DNA of 64,000 nt. Origin: Methylophilaceae bacterium 11. Its GTDB lineage: Bacteria > Pseudomonadota > Gammaproteobacteria > Burkholderiales > Methylophilaceae. Every line of letters begins with the position of its first letter. The stretch's first letter is position 1. A model generated the notes under the pieces. That model ran no database searches and was not told the origin of the DNA. It saw only the letters and a list, made by a program, of their open reading frames with translations. The position numbers and the translations under genes are program-made. The stretch is from positions 310,001-374,000 of the forward strand of contig JCKJ01000001.1 of NCBI GenBank assembly GCA_000525025.1, written 5' to 3'. Below, one piece after another: positions 10,016 to 18,869 of this stretch.

Positions 10016-10672
10016 ATGAAAAATTTATTCAAGTTAGGTTGGGTAATCAGTGGGATGTTAGTGGCAGTGATGGCGGTTGCGGCAGAGAAGGCAGCAGTAA
10101 AGCCAGAAGCTAAAGCAGAAGCGGTTCCAGTTGCGGTAGAGAAAAAAACAGCAGATCAAATTGTGCAAAACGTATGTGCGGCATGTCACGCGCCAGACGG
10201 TAACAGCGTGATTACGCTGAATCCAAAATTAGCGGGTCAGCATCCGGAATACTTATTTAAGCAGTTAAATAACTTTAAAGAAGGTAGCCGTGCTAACGCG
10301 GTCATGTCTGGCATGGTCGCCAATTTATCGCCAGAAGATATGCAAAGTTTGGCGCAATATTTCTCACAGCAGACCATTACATTAGCGAAAGCAAAATCGA
10401 ATGGTAAGGGTTCCTTGGGTGAGAAGATTTACCGTGGTGGTATTGCCAAAACCAATGTGCCGGCCTGTGCGGCGTGCCATGGTGCCAATGGTGCAGGTTT
10501 GCCAAAACAGTTTCCACGTCTAGCCAGTCAGCATGCCGATTACACCTATCAGCAGTTGAAAACTTTCCGTACCGGTGAACGTGCCAATGCACCGATGATG
10601 ATGGTCATTGCTGCAAAAATGACAGATGCAGAAATGCAGGCAGTTGCCGATTACATACAAGGCTTGCGTTAA
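10016..10672 (+). CDS. Cytochrome c4 (periplasmic dihaem c-type cytochrome)
   Basis: The 218-residue precursor starts with a signal peptide (MKNLFKLGWVISGMLVAVMAVAA) followed by an Ala/Lys/Glu-rich linker. It carries two haem c motifs, CAACH in each half (VCAACHAPDG and ACAACHGANG), each followed by a methionine-containing segment (AVMSGM and APMMMV) that can supply the sixth ligand. This tandem two-domain layout is cytochrome c4, an electron carrier to terminal oxidases or other acceptors. The two genes downstream are needed to attach its haem. Confidence 0.93.
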   Translation: MKNLFKLGWVISGMLVAVMAVAAEKAAVKPEAKAEAVPVAVEKKTADQIVQNVCAACHAPDGNSVITLNPKLAGQHPEYLFKQLNNFKEGSRANAVMSGMVANLSPEDMQSLAQYFSQQTITLAKAKSNGKGSLGEKIYRGGIAKTNVPACAACHGANGAGLPKQFPRLASQHADYTYQQLKTFRTGERANAPMMMVIAAKMTDAEMQAVADYIQGLR

Positions 10673-10683
10673 TCGGCGCAAAA

Positions 10684-10712
10684 TATAAGGTGGCTACGCC
10701 ACCTTTATTTTT
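10684..10712 (+). terminator. Terminator after cytochrome c4 gene
   Basis: A stem AAGGTGGC (10687-10694) / GCCACCTT (10698-10705) with a 3-base loop is followed by a T/A-rich run, 14 bases after the stop codon. It separates the cytochrome gene from resB. Confidence 0.8.
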
Positions 10713-10781
10713 ATAAATACTTTTATAAACATTTATTCTGTCTTGTAGTCCAATCCAAACTTCATTCGTTAAATTTCTATC

Positions 10782-12740
10782 TTGAAACCGCCCAATACTA
10801 TTCCTTCCAAGCTGTATGAATTGCTAAGTTCTATGCGATTCGCCGTGAGTATGCTCAGTGTGCTGGGCATTGCTTCTATCATCGGTACCGTGCTTAAGCA
10901 AAATGAGCCGTATGAAAATTACATCATCAAATTTGGCCAGTTTTGGTTTGAAGCCTTTGAAAAACTAGGTTTATACGATGTCTATCACGCAGCATGGTTT
11001 TTGCTGATTCTATTGTTTTTGGTGATTTCCACCAGTCTATGCATTTATCGCAATACACCGCTGATGCTCAAGGAATGGAAAACATACAAAGAACATGCGG
11101 CAGAAAAATCATTGCGTGCATTTAGCCATCAAGCCAGTTATTCAGTGCAAGCGCCTGCTGAACAGGTACAAACCAAGCTGGCGGATTATCTGGGCGGGCA
11201 AGGCTTTACCTATAAGCTTAAACCGCAAGACAACGGGGATGTGTTGATCGCAGCAAAAGCCGGAACACACCAACGTTTGGGCTATATTTTTACCCATGCC
11301 GCCATCGTGATTATTTGTTTTGGCGGGATTTTGGATGGCAACCTGCCGTTCAAAATCCAGGAGATGTTAGGCCATAAAAAGATCGAAGTGCTGGATATCC
11401 CGGAAAGCCAAGTGCCGGCAGTCAGTCGCTTGAGTATAAGTAACCCATCCTTTCGCGCAAATATGACGTTGCCGGAAGGCGTGAGTGATGATGTAGCATT
11501 TGTGCGTGTACGCGATGGATATTTGGTGCAAGAGTTGCCGTTTCGGGTGGCATTAAAAGACTTTCGTATTGAACACTATGCCACTGGGCAGCCTAAGTCA
11601 TTTGAGAGTGATATTGTCATTACTGACCCTGAACTCGCAGCGCCATTGGAAAAAACCATTAGCGTCAATCATCCGCTTATCTATAAAGGCATTGCCATCT
11701 ATCAGTCGGATTTTCAAGATGGAGGATCTGAGCTCAAGTTTAAAGTGTGGGATCTTGCAGCTAATAAGCTGCTGAGCGGGCACATTGATGGTGTGGTAGC
11801 TAAAAAAGGCACCTTAGGCACGGGCGACCAAGCGCTAGCCGTGGAGTTTAATGAGTTCCGCAAATTTAATATCATGAACTTATCGCCAGATGGTAAAGGC
11901 AAGCCGCGCAACGTAGGTCCCAATACTACTTATAAATTGCGTGATCAAAGCGGGCAGGCACGTGAATATGTCACCTATATGCAGCCGCTAAAGTTGGATG
12001 GTAAAACCTATTTTGTATCCGGTATGCGTGAGACAGTACAAGAAGATTTCCGTTATTTGCGCATTCCGGCCGACGAAGATTTCAGCATTGATGGGTTTAT
12101 GCAGTTGCGTCAAGCCATGCGTGACCCAGCCAAACAGTTGGAGATTGCCAGACATTTAAGTAAGCAATCGCCCACTGCCGACCCTAAGTTGCAACAGCAA
12201 TTTGAGCAGAGTGTGCAACGTTTGCTTAGCACGTTTGCCAGTGGCGGCTTTACCCAGCTATCCCAAGTGATTGAAAAGGCTGTGCCAGAAGCTGAGCGTC
12301 AAAAAGCAGCAGATACTTATTTTAAATTATTGAATGCAAGTGCGTTAGAAGCGTATAACCTTAACCTTGCTGCACAAGGTAAGCCAGCTATGGCATTGAA
12401 TCCACAGACCTTGGCTTTTTTGCAAGACGCATTGAATGCAATGAATGATTTGTTTTATTACGGTACGCCGTATTACTTTCAGTTGGATGATTTTAAGCAT
12501 AAAGAAGCCAGTGGTTTGCAGCTGACCAAATCTCCCGGTCAAAAATGGGTGTATTTGGGCTCTGCGCTGCTGGTGTTAGGTATTTTTTCGATGTTTTATA
12601 TACGTGAACGTCGTGTGTGGTTGCTGATCAAAGCCAATACACAAGAGGTATTATTCGCCATGTCTTCGAATCGTAAAAACTTAGACTTCGATCAGGAATT
12701 TGATCGTACCCAACAGCAGTTAGGTCAGTTATTGTCTTAA
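10782..12740 (+). CDS. resB: Cytochrome c biogenesis protein ResB/Ccs1
   Basis: The 652-residue membrane protein belongs to System II cytochrome c maturation and works with CcsA in haem delivery and apocytochrome reduction on the outer face of the inner membrane. Three membrane helices lie in the first ~190 residues (SMRFAVSMLSVLGIASIIG is the first) and one near residue 595, with a large periplasmic domain between. The start is a TTG at 10782, which gives the expected LYELLSSMRFAVS opening; an ATG about 48 bases later would cut into that conserved stretch. ccsA follows after 20 bases. Confidence 0.93.
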   Translation: MKPPNTIPSKLYELLSSMRFAVSMLSVLGIASIIGTVLKQNEPYENYIIKFGQFWFEAFEKLGLYDVYHAAWFLLILLFLVISTSLCIYRNTPLMLKEWKTYKEHAAEKSLRAFSHQASYSVQAPAEQVQTKLADYLGGQGFTYKLKPQDNGDVLIAAKAGTHQRLGYIFTHAAIVIICFGGILDGNLPFKIQEMLGHKKIEVLDIPESQVPAVSRLSISNPSFRANMTLPEGVSDDVAFVRVRDGYLVQELPFRVALKDFRIEHYATGQPKSFESDIVITDPELAAPLEKTISVNHPLIYKGIAIYQSDFQDGGSELKFKVWDLAANKLLSGHIDGVVAKKGTLGTGDQALAVEFNEFRKFNIMNLSPDGKGKPRNVGPNTTYKLRDQSGQAREYVTYMQPLKLDGKTYFVSGMRETVQEDFRYLRIPADEDFSIDGFMQLRQAMRDPAKQLEIARHLSKQSPTADPKLQQQFEQSVQRLLSTFASGGFTQLSQVIEKAVPEAERQKAADTYFKLLNASALEAYNLNLAAQGKPAMALNPQTLAFLQDALNAMNDLFYYGTPYYFQLDDFKHKEASGLQLTKSPGQKWVYLGSALLVLGIFSMFYIRERRVWLLIKANTQEVLFAMSSNRKNLDFDQEFDRTQQQLGQLLS

Positions 12741-12760
12741 TATAGACAAAAGGAAATATC

Positions 12761-13906
12761 ATGAATACACAGACTTATGATTTTAAACAAAAAGCCATTT
12801 GGCAGACCTTGCGCGTACAGGATTGGCTGTATGCGTTGGTGTTGATGGCCGGTGCTGTTTTTGCCTATAGTCGCTACTCGCAGTATATGGATGCCTATGA
12901 ACTTGGCTTCTTGTTTGGCGCAGCGGCCACGTTTAGCTATTTAGGCTGGCGCTGGAAAGGCCTGGCTAAACTGGTGATAGGCATCGCTGTGTTAAGTCTG
13001 TTTGCCATTAATTTGTATCATGGTAGCCAAGCCCGCGCTGGTGAAAGTTTCTTTCTTAAGTACTTAATTTCAAGCCAGTCCGCAGTCATGTGGATGAATG
13101 TGTTGTTTATTTTGGCCATGTTGACATACTGGTTTGCATTGTTCAAGCGTAGTGAGTTTATAGGGCGCGTGGCATCTGCGCTCACTTGGGCTGCGGTGCT
13201 GTTTGGTTTTGTTGGGCTAATGGTGCGCTGGTACGAGTCTTATCTGATTGCACCTGATGTAGGCCATATTCCTATCAGCAACTTGTATGAAGTCTTTATT
13301 TTATTCTGCTTGATTACCGCATTATTGTATTTGCATTACGAATCTAAATTCAATACCAAGCAGTTAGGTGGTTTTGTGTTGCTGATTATCAATGCTGGTG
13401 TAGGGTTTATTTTATGGTACAGGTTTGACCGTGGTGCAGATGCCATTCAGCCGTTGGTTCCTGCATTGCAAAGTTATTGGATGAAAATCCATGTGCCGGC
13501 TAACTTTATTGGCTATGGGTCGTTCTCTTTGGCCGCTATGGTCGCTGCTGCCTATTTATTGGCAAAACGCGGTATCTTAGCAACGCGTTTGCCAAGCTTG
13601 GATGTGCTCGATGATGTGATGTACAAAGCCATTGCAGTGGGCTTTGCTTTTTTCACCATCGCCACTATTTTGGGCGCCATGTGGGCAGCTGAAGCGTGGG
13701 GTGGTTATTGGTCTTGGGATCCTAAAGAAACCTGGGCGCTCATTGTGTGGTTAAACTACGCGGCTTGGTTGCATTTGCGTATGGTCAAAGGCCTTCGCGG
13801 TCCGGTGTTGGCATGGTGGGCATTAGTCGGTCTCATCGTGACTACCTTTGCGTTCTTAGGCGTCAATATGTTCCTAAGTGGTTTGCATTCGTACGGCGAA
13901 CTCTAG
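12761..13906 (+). CDS. ccsA: Cytochrome c biogenesis protein CcsA (System II haem handling)
   Basis: The 381-residue polytopic membrane protein has the tryptophan-rich WWD haem-binding signature WGGYWSWDPKETW (about 309-321), followed by conserved histidines in the next helices. It is preceded by a good Shine-Dalgarno (AAAGGAAA). It forms the haem channel and synthetase with ResB and is probably co-transcribed with it. It converges on the histidine kinase gene with 21 bases between stop codons. Confidence 0.95.
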   Translation: MNTQTYDFKQKAIWQTLRVQDWLYALVLMAGAVFAYSRYSQYMDAYELGFLFGAAATFSYLGWRWKGLAKLVIGIAVLSLFAINLYHGSQARAGESFFLKYLISSQSAVMWMNVLFILAMLTYWFALFKRSEFIGRVASALTWAAVLFGFVGLMVRWYESYLIAPDVGHIPISNLYEVFILFCLITALLYLHYESKFNTKQLGGFVLLIINAGVGFILWYRFDRGADAIQPLVPALQSYWMKIHVPANFIGYGSFSLAAMVAAAYLLAKRGILATRLPSLDVLDDVMYKAIAVGFAFFTIATILGAMWAAEAWGGYWSWDPKETWALIVWLNYAAWLHLRMVKGLRGPVLAWWALVGLIVTTFAFLGVNMFLSGLHSYGEL

Positions 13907-13927
13907 GGTTGCGATTAACACTAGGGT

Positions 13928-15658
13928 TTAATGATTCGCGGTAGTGTTATCTGTTGATAATGCTACCGTAAACTTAACCGCACCATTCAGATTGCTGCTT
14001 AAACTAAGCGTGTAACCCGCCTGCCTCGCGTCCTGCGCTGCATGGTACAAACCAACCCCTAAGCCATTTTGTGATTGAATGTGCTTTTTAAATAATTCAG
14101 CAGCGGTTTGTTGCGGCATGGCTTTACCGGTATCCGTCACTTCAATGCAATACTGGTTAGATGAGAGTTCGGTTACTTCTACTTTGATGAGCGTATTGGG
14201 CTCATATTTGGTTTTCTCAATGGCATTCCCCAGCAAGTTATCCAGCACGCTGTCCAGCACCTCTGCATTGATATCGTGCTTGGGTAAATGTGACGCCACA
14301 AACTCCACTTGCGGCTGTGTATAGCGCAACCGTAGATTTTTCCACCATGCCGATATTTTCTCTTGCCGCTTTTTCTCTTCACTTGGCGCTTTGAGCTTGT
14401 CTAGCGTTGAGGCAATCCGCTGATTGAGCACCGGTAGCTGCTTTTTAATCAGCTTGAGTAAAGCGTCGGTGTCGGACTCATGCGTTTGCTCAGCTGCCGT
14501 CACCAAGGTGCCCACCGATTGCAGAATATTTTTAATATCATGCGTCAGGCGCGAGCCTGTCTCATAAAAGGCCTGCATGTAAGTGTTTTGGCGCAAGGTC
14601 TCTTCACGGCGTTTGGCTTCGTAGAATTCGCCCATAATTTGCGTGAGTAGCTTCACGTGCACATACAACGCGGGTGACATTTGCCAGCGTGTATGCAGGG
14701 TCATGTAAAAGTCTTTAAAGTTAAAGTCAGTAGAGTAATTGGTGTGATGGCCAAGCTTGCCTTGTGTTTCATCTGCCAGCCAAGAAATGCCGGAAACCCA
14801 TTCCAGTTTCATCATCTCGTTCATGGCGGCCTGGGTAAAGCCGTTGGGTGTGGATTCATGTTCGGCAAGGGTGGCAATATTTTTAACCCATTGTTCAAAG
14901 GGCATGCCGATACTTAATAAGTAGCGCGACATCAGCAACTCTACGCCAGAAAATTTGGTGCTGGGGCGCCATAAATAGCTTAAGCCAAATAAAATCACAG
15001 ACAGGCCGGATATCGTATAAAACATCACTTGTATGTAATTGACGTTTTGCAACGTACCAATCGCATAGCTGCCTAACACAATAATAATCGCCAGCATAAA
15101 TAGCACAAGCGTGTAGAAAAAGTCGACTACGGGTGTATTGTCAGTTGGCCCTGCGCTATTTTTTATAAACAGAATGGCCACAGGCAATAATGGCATAAAG
15201 TAGAAAATGACAAACTCAGCAGCTAATAAATCGTTAGATGCATTCAGTAGTTTTGGCACCACCCAAAGTAAGAGCATAGCGAGTAGATAACTCGCAGCCA
15301 AAATATGAATTAGTCGATTCTTTTTAGAATCACCCGAGAAAATCCGGCCGCCCAATAAGCCAAATAATATGGCTAACCAAATGGCGGTAAGCCACCAATT
15401 AAAGTATAAAAATCCTAATAGCCCCACTCCAACCAGTGCAATAGAAGCAATGATGGAAAGTTTTTGGCTGCCGCGCCAAATCGGCTGCCAAATGAGAAAG
15501 ATGCCAAACGATAAAAAGTAAAACATTTGCCGATACACTTCATCTTGGTCAAAAAAGATGAGGAATGCATGCAGCGATAGCAACATCAACGCCATGATAC
15601 GGTGAGAGTTTTTGAGTAGCTGTTGACTAATATTGCGTTTATTTAGAAAATTCATCAT
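13928..15658 (-). CDS. Membrane sensor histidine kinase, PrsK-like
   Basis: The 576-residue protein has about eight N-terminal membrane helices (residues 15-245), a cytoplasmic middle region without an obvious named domain, and a kinase core. The H-box is LTHDIKN (histidine near 371), an HD(I/L)KN form also used by PrsK-type kinases. The N-box is LDNLLGNAIEK, G1 is DTGKAM (the usual DxGxG has lost its second glycine) and G2 is GLGVGLYHA. No response regulator gene is adjacent, so it is an orphan. It is divergent from the prepilin gene with its sigma-54 promoter. PrsK assignment is by motif resemblance only. Confidence 0.8.
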   Translation of the reverse strand: MMNFLNKRNISQQLLKNSHRIMALMLLSLHAFLIFFDQDEVYRQMFYFLSFGIFLIWQPIWRGSQKLSIIASIALVGVGLLGFLYFNWWLTAIWLAILFGLLGGRIFSGDSKKNRLIHILAASYLLAMLLLWVVPKLLNASNDLLAAEFVIFYFMPLLPVAILFIKNSAGPTDNTPVVDFFYTLVLFMLAIIIVLGSYAIGTLQNVNYIQVMFYTISGLSVILFGLSYLWRPSTKFSGVELLMSRYLLSIGMPFEQWVKNIATLAEHESTPNGFTQAAMNEMMKLEWVSGISWLADETQGKLGHHTNYSTDFNFKDFYMTLHTRWQMSPALYVHVKLLTQIMGEFYEAKRREETLRQNTYMQAFYETGSRLTHDIKNILQSVGTLVTAAEQTHESDTDALLKLIKKQLPVLNQRIASTLDKLKAPSEEKKRQEKISAWWKNLRLRYTQPQVEFVASHLPKHDINAEVLDSVLDNLLGNAIEKTKYEPNTLIKVEVTELSSNQYCIEVTDTGKAMPQQTAAELFKKHIQSQNGLGVGLYHAAQDARQAGYTLSLSSNLNGAVKFTVALSTDNTTANH

Positions 15659-15805
15659 AGTGAAAGTGTTATAAATTAAAGTAACTTACGGTCAACAGTT
15701 AAAGTTCGGTGTCATCAAGTCAACACTATTGACGAAATTTCAACAAAGCCTGTCATGAAATCTGCGATTTAAGTCCTAATTTTATGCTTTATTTGGTTTT
15801 TTGAT

Positions 15806-15821
15806 TGGCATAAAACTTGCA
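15806..15821 (+). promoter_or_regulatory. Sigma-54 (RpoN) promoter for the prepilin gene
   Basis: TGGCATAAAACTTGCA has GG at 15807-15808 and GC at 15819-15820, exactly 10 bases apart, and matches the -24/-12 consensus TGGCAc-N5-TTGCA closely. Transcription would start near 15832, about 58 bases before the prepilin ATG. The AT-rich 130 bases upstream could hold an enhancer-binding site. Confidence 0.85.
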
Positions 15822-15889
15822 AGTTACGAACTAACAATAATAATGCTTTAAGTGACATAACTAAAAAAACAAACAATTAGGATACCACA

Positions 15890-16519
15890 ATGAAAAAACA
15901 AACAGGGTTTACCTTAATCGAACTGGCGATAGTGCTAGTGATTATAGGTTTGCTACTAGGCGGAGTGCTGAGGGGGCAGGAGCTAATTAATGGTGCGCGT
16001 GTTACAAACCTAACACGTGATTTTCAGAATACACAAGTCTATCTTTATACATATCAAGATCGCTTCAGGGCGATTCCAGGCGATGATGCGCAGGCAAATA
16101 ATCACGTGCCTGGGGGGCAATTAGGTACTAACGGAACATTAGGCAATGCACGTATTGAAGGGCAATGGAACTCTCCCCCCGGCCTGAATGAAGCGTTTCT
16201 GTTCTGGCAACATGTGCGATTGGCAAATTTGGCACCAGGCAATCCAGCGCTAGCTGCTACTAATACCAATGGTGGGGCATTGGGTATTCAAAGCTTAGGT
16301 GCAGGCTTTACAGAAATTACAACTTTAGTGAATGGATCATTCGCTATTTGCTCAGGTGGAATTTTGGGTAGAGATGCGTTGCAGATTGATACACGGATAG
16401 ATGATGGGATTCCTGATACAGGCTCTATTCAAGCTTCGGCGGCTCCCGGCCCAGCTAGTACACTTGCTGCAATTAACTTAGCACCAGCTGCACAATATAC
16501 GGTGTGTATGGCCATTTGA
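15890..16519 (+). CDS. Type IV prepilin-like protein
   Basis: The 209-residue protein has a short leader MKKQTG followed by FTLIELAIVLVIIGLLLGG, the class III prepilin signal cut by PilD before phenylalanine, with the conserved Glu5 of the mature protein. The rest is a small globular domain with two cysteines (ICSGG and a C-terminal VCMAI) that could form the usual C-terminal disulfide, and an IDTRIDDGIPDTGSI stretch often found in PilE- or GspG-like pilins. No other pilus genes are nearby. Minor pilin, major pilin and pseudopilin are all possible. An AT-rich leader and a strong terminator frame it as a single-gene unit. Confidence 0.85.
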   Translation: MKKQTGFTLIELAIVLVIIGLLLGGVLRGQELINGARVTNLTRDFQNTQVYLYTYQDRFRAIPGDDAQANNHVPGGQLGTNGTLGNARIEGQWNSPPGLNEAFLFWQHVRLANLAPGNPALAATNTNGGALGIQSLGAGFTEITTLVNGSFAICSGGILGRDALQIDTRIDDGIPDTGSIQASAAPGPASTLAAINLAPAAQYTVCMAI

Positions 16520-16540
16520 GCAGTATGAAATGATTTTGAT

Positions 16541-16568
16541 AAAACCCGCGTAAGCGGGTTTTTTGTTT
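16541..16568 (+). terminator. Terminator of the prepilin gene
   Basis: A perfect 7-bp stem AACCCGC (16543-16549) / GCGGGTT (16554-16560) with loop GTAA is followed by TTTTTGTTTT, 22 bases after the stop codon. Confidence 0.9.
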
Positions 16569-16587
16569 TCCGAACCTATTTATATTT

Positions 16588-16615
16588 TTGCGTGTGAGTC
16601 ATTTTGATTTAGAAT
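16588..16615 (+). promoter_or_regulatory. Probable sigma-70 promoter of the mla operon
   Basis: TTGCGT (16588-16593) and TAGAAT (16610-16615) are 16 bases apart and lie 26 bases upstream of the mlaF ATG, after the prepilin terminator. Confidence 0.55.
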
Positions 16616-16640
16616 AAGTCAAATTCAAATTAACGCACAA

Positions 16641-17444
16641 ATGACTCCCAATATCGTCGAAATAGATAATCTTTCCTTTGGTTACAAAGGACGCATGTTG
16701 CATCAAGGCATCAATATGGTGTTCCCGCGTGGTAAGGTTACTGCCATTATGGGCGGTAGTGGCAGTGGTAAAACTACGCTACTGCGCCTAATCGGCGGGC
16801 AAATCAAACCTACTAAGGGGCAGGTGCGTGTGGATGGTGATGTAGTACATCAGCAGGATCGCACCGGTATTTATCGTATACGCCGTAAAATGGGCATGCT
16901 GTTTCAACAAGGTGCTTTATTCACAGATCTGTCTGTGTTTGAAAACGTTGCTTTTCCCATGCGTGAACATACCGATTTACCGGAAAGCATGATTCGCGAT
17001 TTGGTGTTGATGAAACTGAATGCCGTAGGTTTGCGTGGCGCGCATCAACTGATGCCTACTGAATTGTCGGGGGGAATGGCTAGACGCGTGGCATTAGCAC
17101 GGGCGATTGCATTAGATCCCAGTATTATTATGTATGATGAGCCATTTGCCGGCTTAGACCCTATTTCAATGGGGGTGATTTGCCATTTGATTCGTACACT
17201 GAACGATGCGCTTGGAGCAACCTCTATCATTGTCACGCACGATGTTGAAGAAACCTTCCGTTTTGCTGACTATATTTATTTTGTGGCCAATGGCGTGGTA
17301 GCGGCAGAGGGTACGCCGGATGAACTCAGAAACTCTAACTTGCCGTTTGTACATCAATTTGTGTATGGCGAGAAAGATGGTCCGGTGCCATTTCATTACG
17401 CAGCAGATGATTACGCACGCTCTCTATTGGAACACAAAGCATGA
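16641..17444 (+). CDS. mlaF: Phospholipid transport ABC ATPase MlaF
   Basis: This 267-residue cytoplasmic ATPase belongs to the Mla system, which moves phospholipid between outer and inner membrane to keep outer-membrane asymmetry. Walker A is GGSGSGKTT (38-46), the signature is LSGGMARR, Walker B is IIMYDEPFAGLDP, and the switch histidine is in VTHD. It overlaps mlaE by 4 bases. The order F-E-D-C-B with close spacing indicates one operon. Confidence 0.95.
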   Translation: MTPNIVEIDNLSFGYKGRMLHQGINMVFPRGKVTAIMGGSGSGKTTLLRLIGGQIKPTKGQVRVDGDVVHQQDRTGIYRIRRKMGMLFQQGALFTDLSVFENVAFPMREHTDLPESMIRDLVLMKLNAVGLRGAHQLMPTELSGGMARRVALARAIALDPSIIMYDEPFAGLDPISMGVICHLIRTLNDALGATSIIVTHDVEETFRFADYIYFVANGVVAAEGTPDELRNSNLPFVHQFVYGEKDGPVPFHYAADDYARSLLEHKA

Positions 17445-18247
17445 TTAAATCAGGATTGTTGATCGGTTTAATCCGGGTGTTCAGAAACATAGGCCACAGA
17501 TTTGTAGATGGTATTTGGCGTTTAGGCGCTGGTATGCGTTTGTTTTGGCTGACGCTAACATCATCTGGTGAAAGCTTTAGACGTTTTCACCTGACTATTC
17601 GTGAAATTTATTTCACTGGGGTGATGTCGCTCATTATTATTCTTGTTTCGGCTTTTTTTGTTGGTATGGTGCTTGGTTTACAGGGCTATCATACTTTACA
17701 AAGATACGGCTCATCCGAGGCAATTGGTGTGTTGGTAGCATTGGCGCTGGTGCGCGAATTAGGCCCGGTAGTGACGGCTTTATTGTTTGCTGGCCGTGCC
17801 GGTACTGCTATTACTGCTGAAATTGGGTTAATGAAAGCTACAGAGCAGCTTTCAGCCATGGAGATGATGGCAGTGAACCCGATTGCGCGTGTGATTGCGC
17901 CGCGTTTCTGGGCTGGCGTAATCGCTATGCCAATCTTAGCCACTTTGTTTTCTATGGTCGGTGTTTTGGGCGGCTATCTAGTGGCTGTGCCTGTCATTGG
18001 CGTAGATGCAGGTGCATTTTGGTCGCAAATGCAGGCCAATGTGGATTGGCAACATGATATTTTGAATGGGGTAATTAAAAGCATGGTGTTTGGCGTAGCC
18101 TGCACCATGATCGCCTTATTTGAAGGATATGATGCACCCCCCACTGCGGAAGGTGTGAGTCACGCCACAACAAGAACAGTAGTGACCTCTTCACTCGCAA
18201 TATTGGGTCTGGATTTTATATTAACCTCATTTATGATCAACGTATAA
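17441..18247 (+). CDS. mlaE: Phospholipid transport permease MlaE
   Basis: The 268-residue inner-membrane permease has conserved MlaE segments: GMVLGLQGYHTL, LVRELGPVVTALLFAGRAGTA, EIGLMKATEQLSAMEMM and a GYDAPPTAEGVSHATTRTVV end. About five or six membrane helices are visible. It pairs with MlaF and holds the MlaD hexamer. It is translationally coupled to mlaF by a 4-base overlap. Confidence 0.95.
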   Translation: MIKSGLLIGLIRVFRNIGHRFVDGIWRLGAGMRLFWLTLTSSGESFRRFHLTIREIYFTGVMSLIIILVSAFFVGMVLGLQGYHTLQRYGSSEAIGVLVALALVRELGPVVTALLFAGRAGTAITAEIGLMKATEQLSAMEMMAVNPIARVIAPRFWAGVIAMPILATLFSMVGVLGGYLVAVPVIGVDAGAFWSQMQANVDWQHDILNGVIKSMVFGVACTMIALFEGYDAPPTAEGVSHATTRTVVTSSLAILGLDFILTSFMINV

Positions 18248-18263
18248 GCAAGCAGGAGCAGCA

Positions 18264-18833
18264 ATGGATAGAACAACAATTGATTTATGGGTGGGTGTGT
18301 TTGTAGCGTTAGGTGTTGCCGCGTTGCTTGGTTTGGCCATGAAAGTGGGCAACCTAACCACTGCTAATATTGGTGAAACCTATACGGTAACTGCCAACTT
18401 TGAAAATATTGGCGGCTTAAAGCCAAGAGCCCCGGTGAAAAGTGCGGGCGTGGTGGTGGGGCGCGTAGCGGGGATTACTTTTGATTCTGCAACTTATGAG
18501 GCGGTCGTGAGTCTGAACATCGACAAACGATATGCTTTTCCTAAAGATACCTTTGCAAATATTTACACTGCAGGCTTGTTGGGCGAACAATATGTGGGGC
18601 TCGAAGCAGGTGGAGATGACGTACAATTAGCCAATGGCGACAAGATTACACAAACGCAAGATGCCGTTGTGTTGGAAAAAATGATTAGCCAGTTCTTGTA
18701 TAACAAAGCTTCTGAATCGACAGACGACAAATCAAAGGCGTCTTCCGAATCAACCAAATCGGAAGAAGATACGTTAGGTGCAAGTCCATTGGATAAGATT
18801 GGCAAGTCTTCTGCAGATAAAGCCGAAAAATAA
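18264..18833 (+). CDS. mlaD: Phospholipid-binding MCE-domain protein MlaD
   Basis: The 189-residue protein has an N-terminal membrane anchor (DLWVGVFVALGVAALLGLAM) and one MCE domain (about 38-120; NIGGLKPRAPVKSAGVVVG and AGLLGEQYVGLE). In the family it forms a hexameric lipid pore in the periplasm. The C-terminal ~50 residues are a Ser/Lys/Glu-rich tail of low complexity. It sits 16 bases after mlaE. Confidence 0.95.
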   Translation: MDRTTIDLWVGVFVALGVAALLGLAMKVGNLTTANIGETYTVTANFENIGGLKPRAPVKSAGVVVGRVAGITFDSATYEAVVSLNIDKRYAFPKDTFANIYTAGLLGEQYVGLEAGGDDVQLANGDKITQTQDAVVLEKMISQFLYNKASESTDDKSKASSESTKSEEDTLGASPLDKIGKSSADKAEK

Positions 18834-18869
18834 TAAATTTACAGCATCAATGAAAAGGAATTAAACAGC

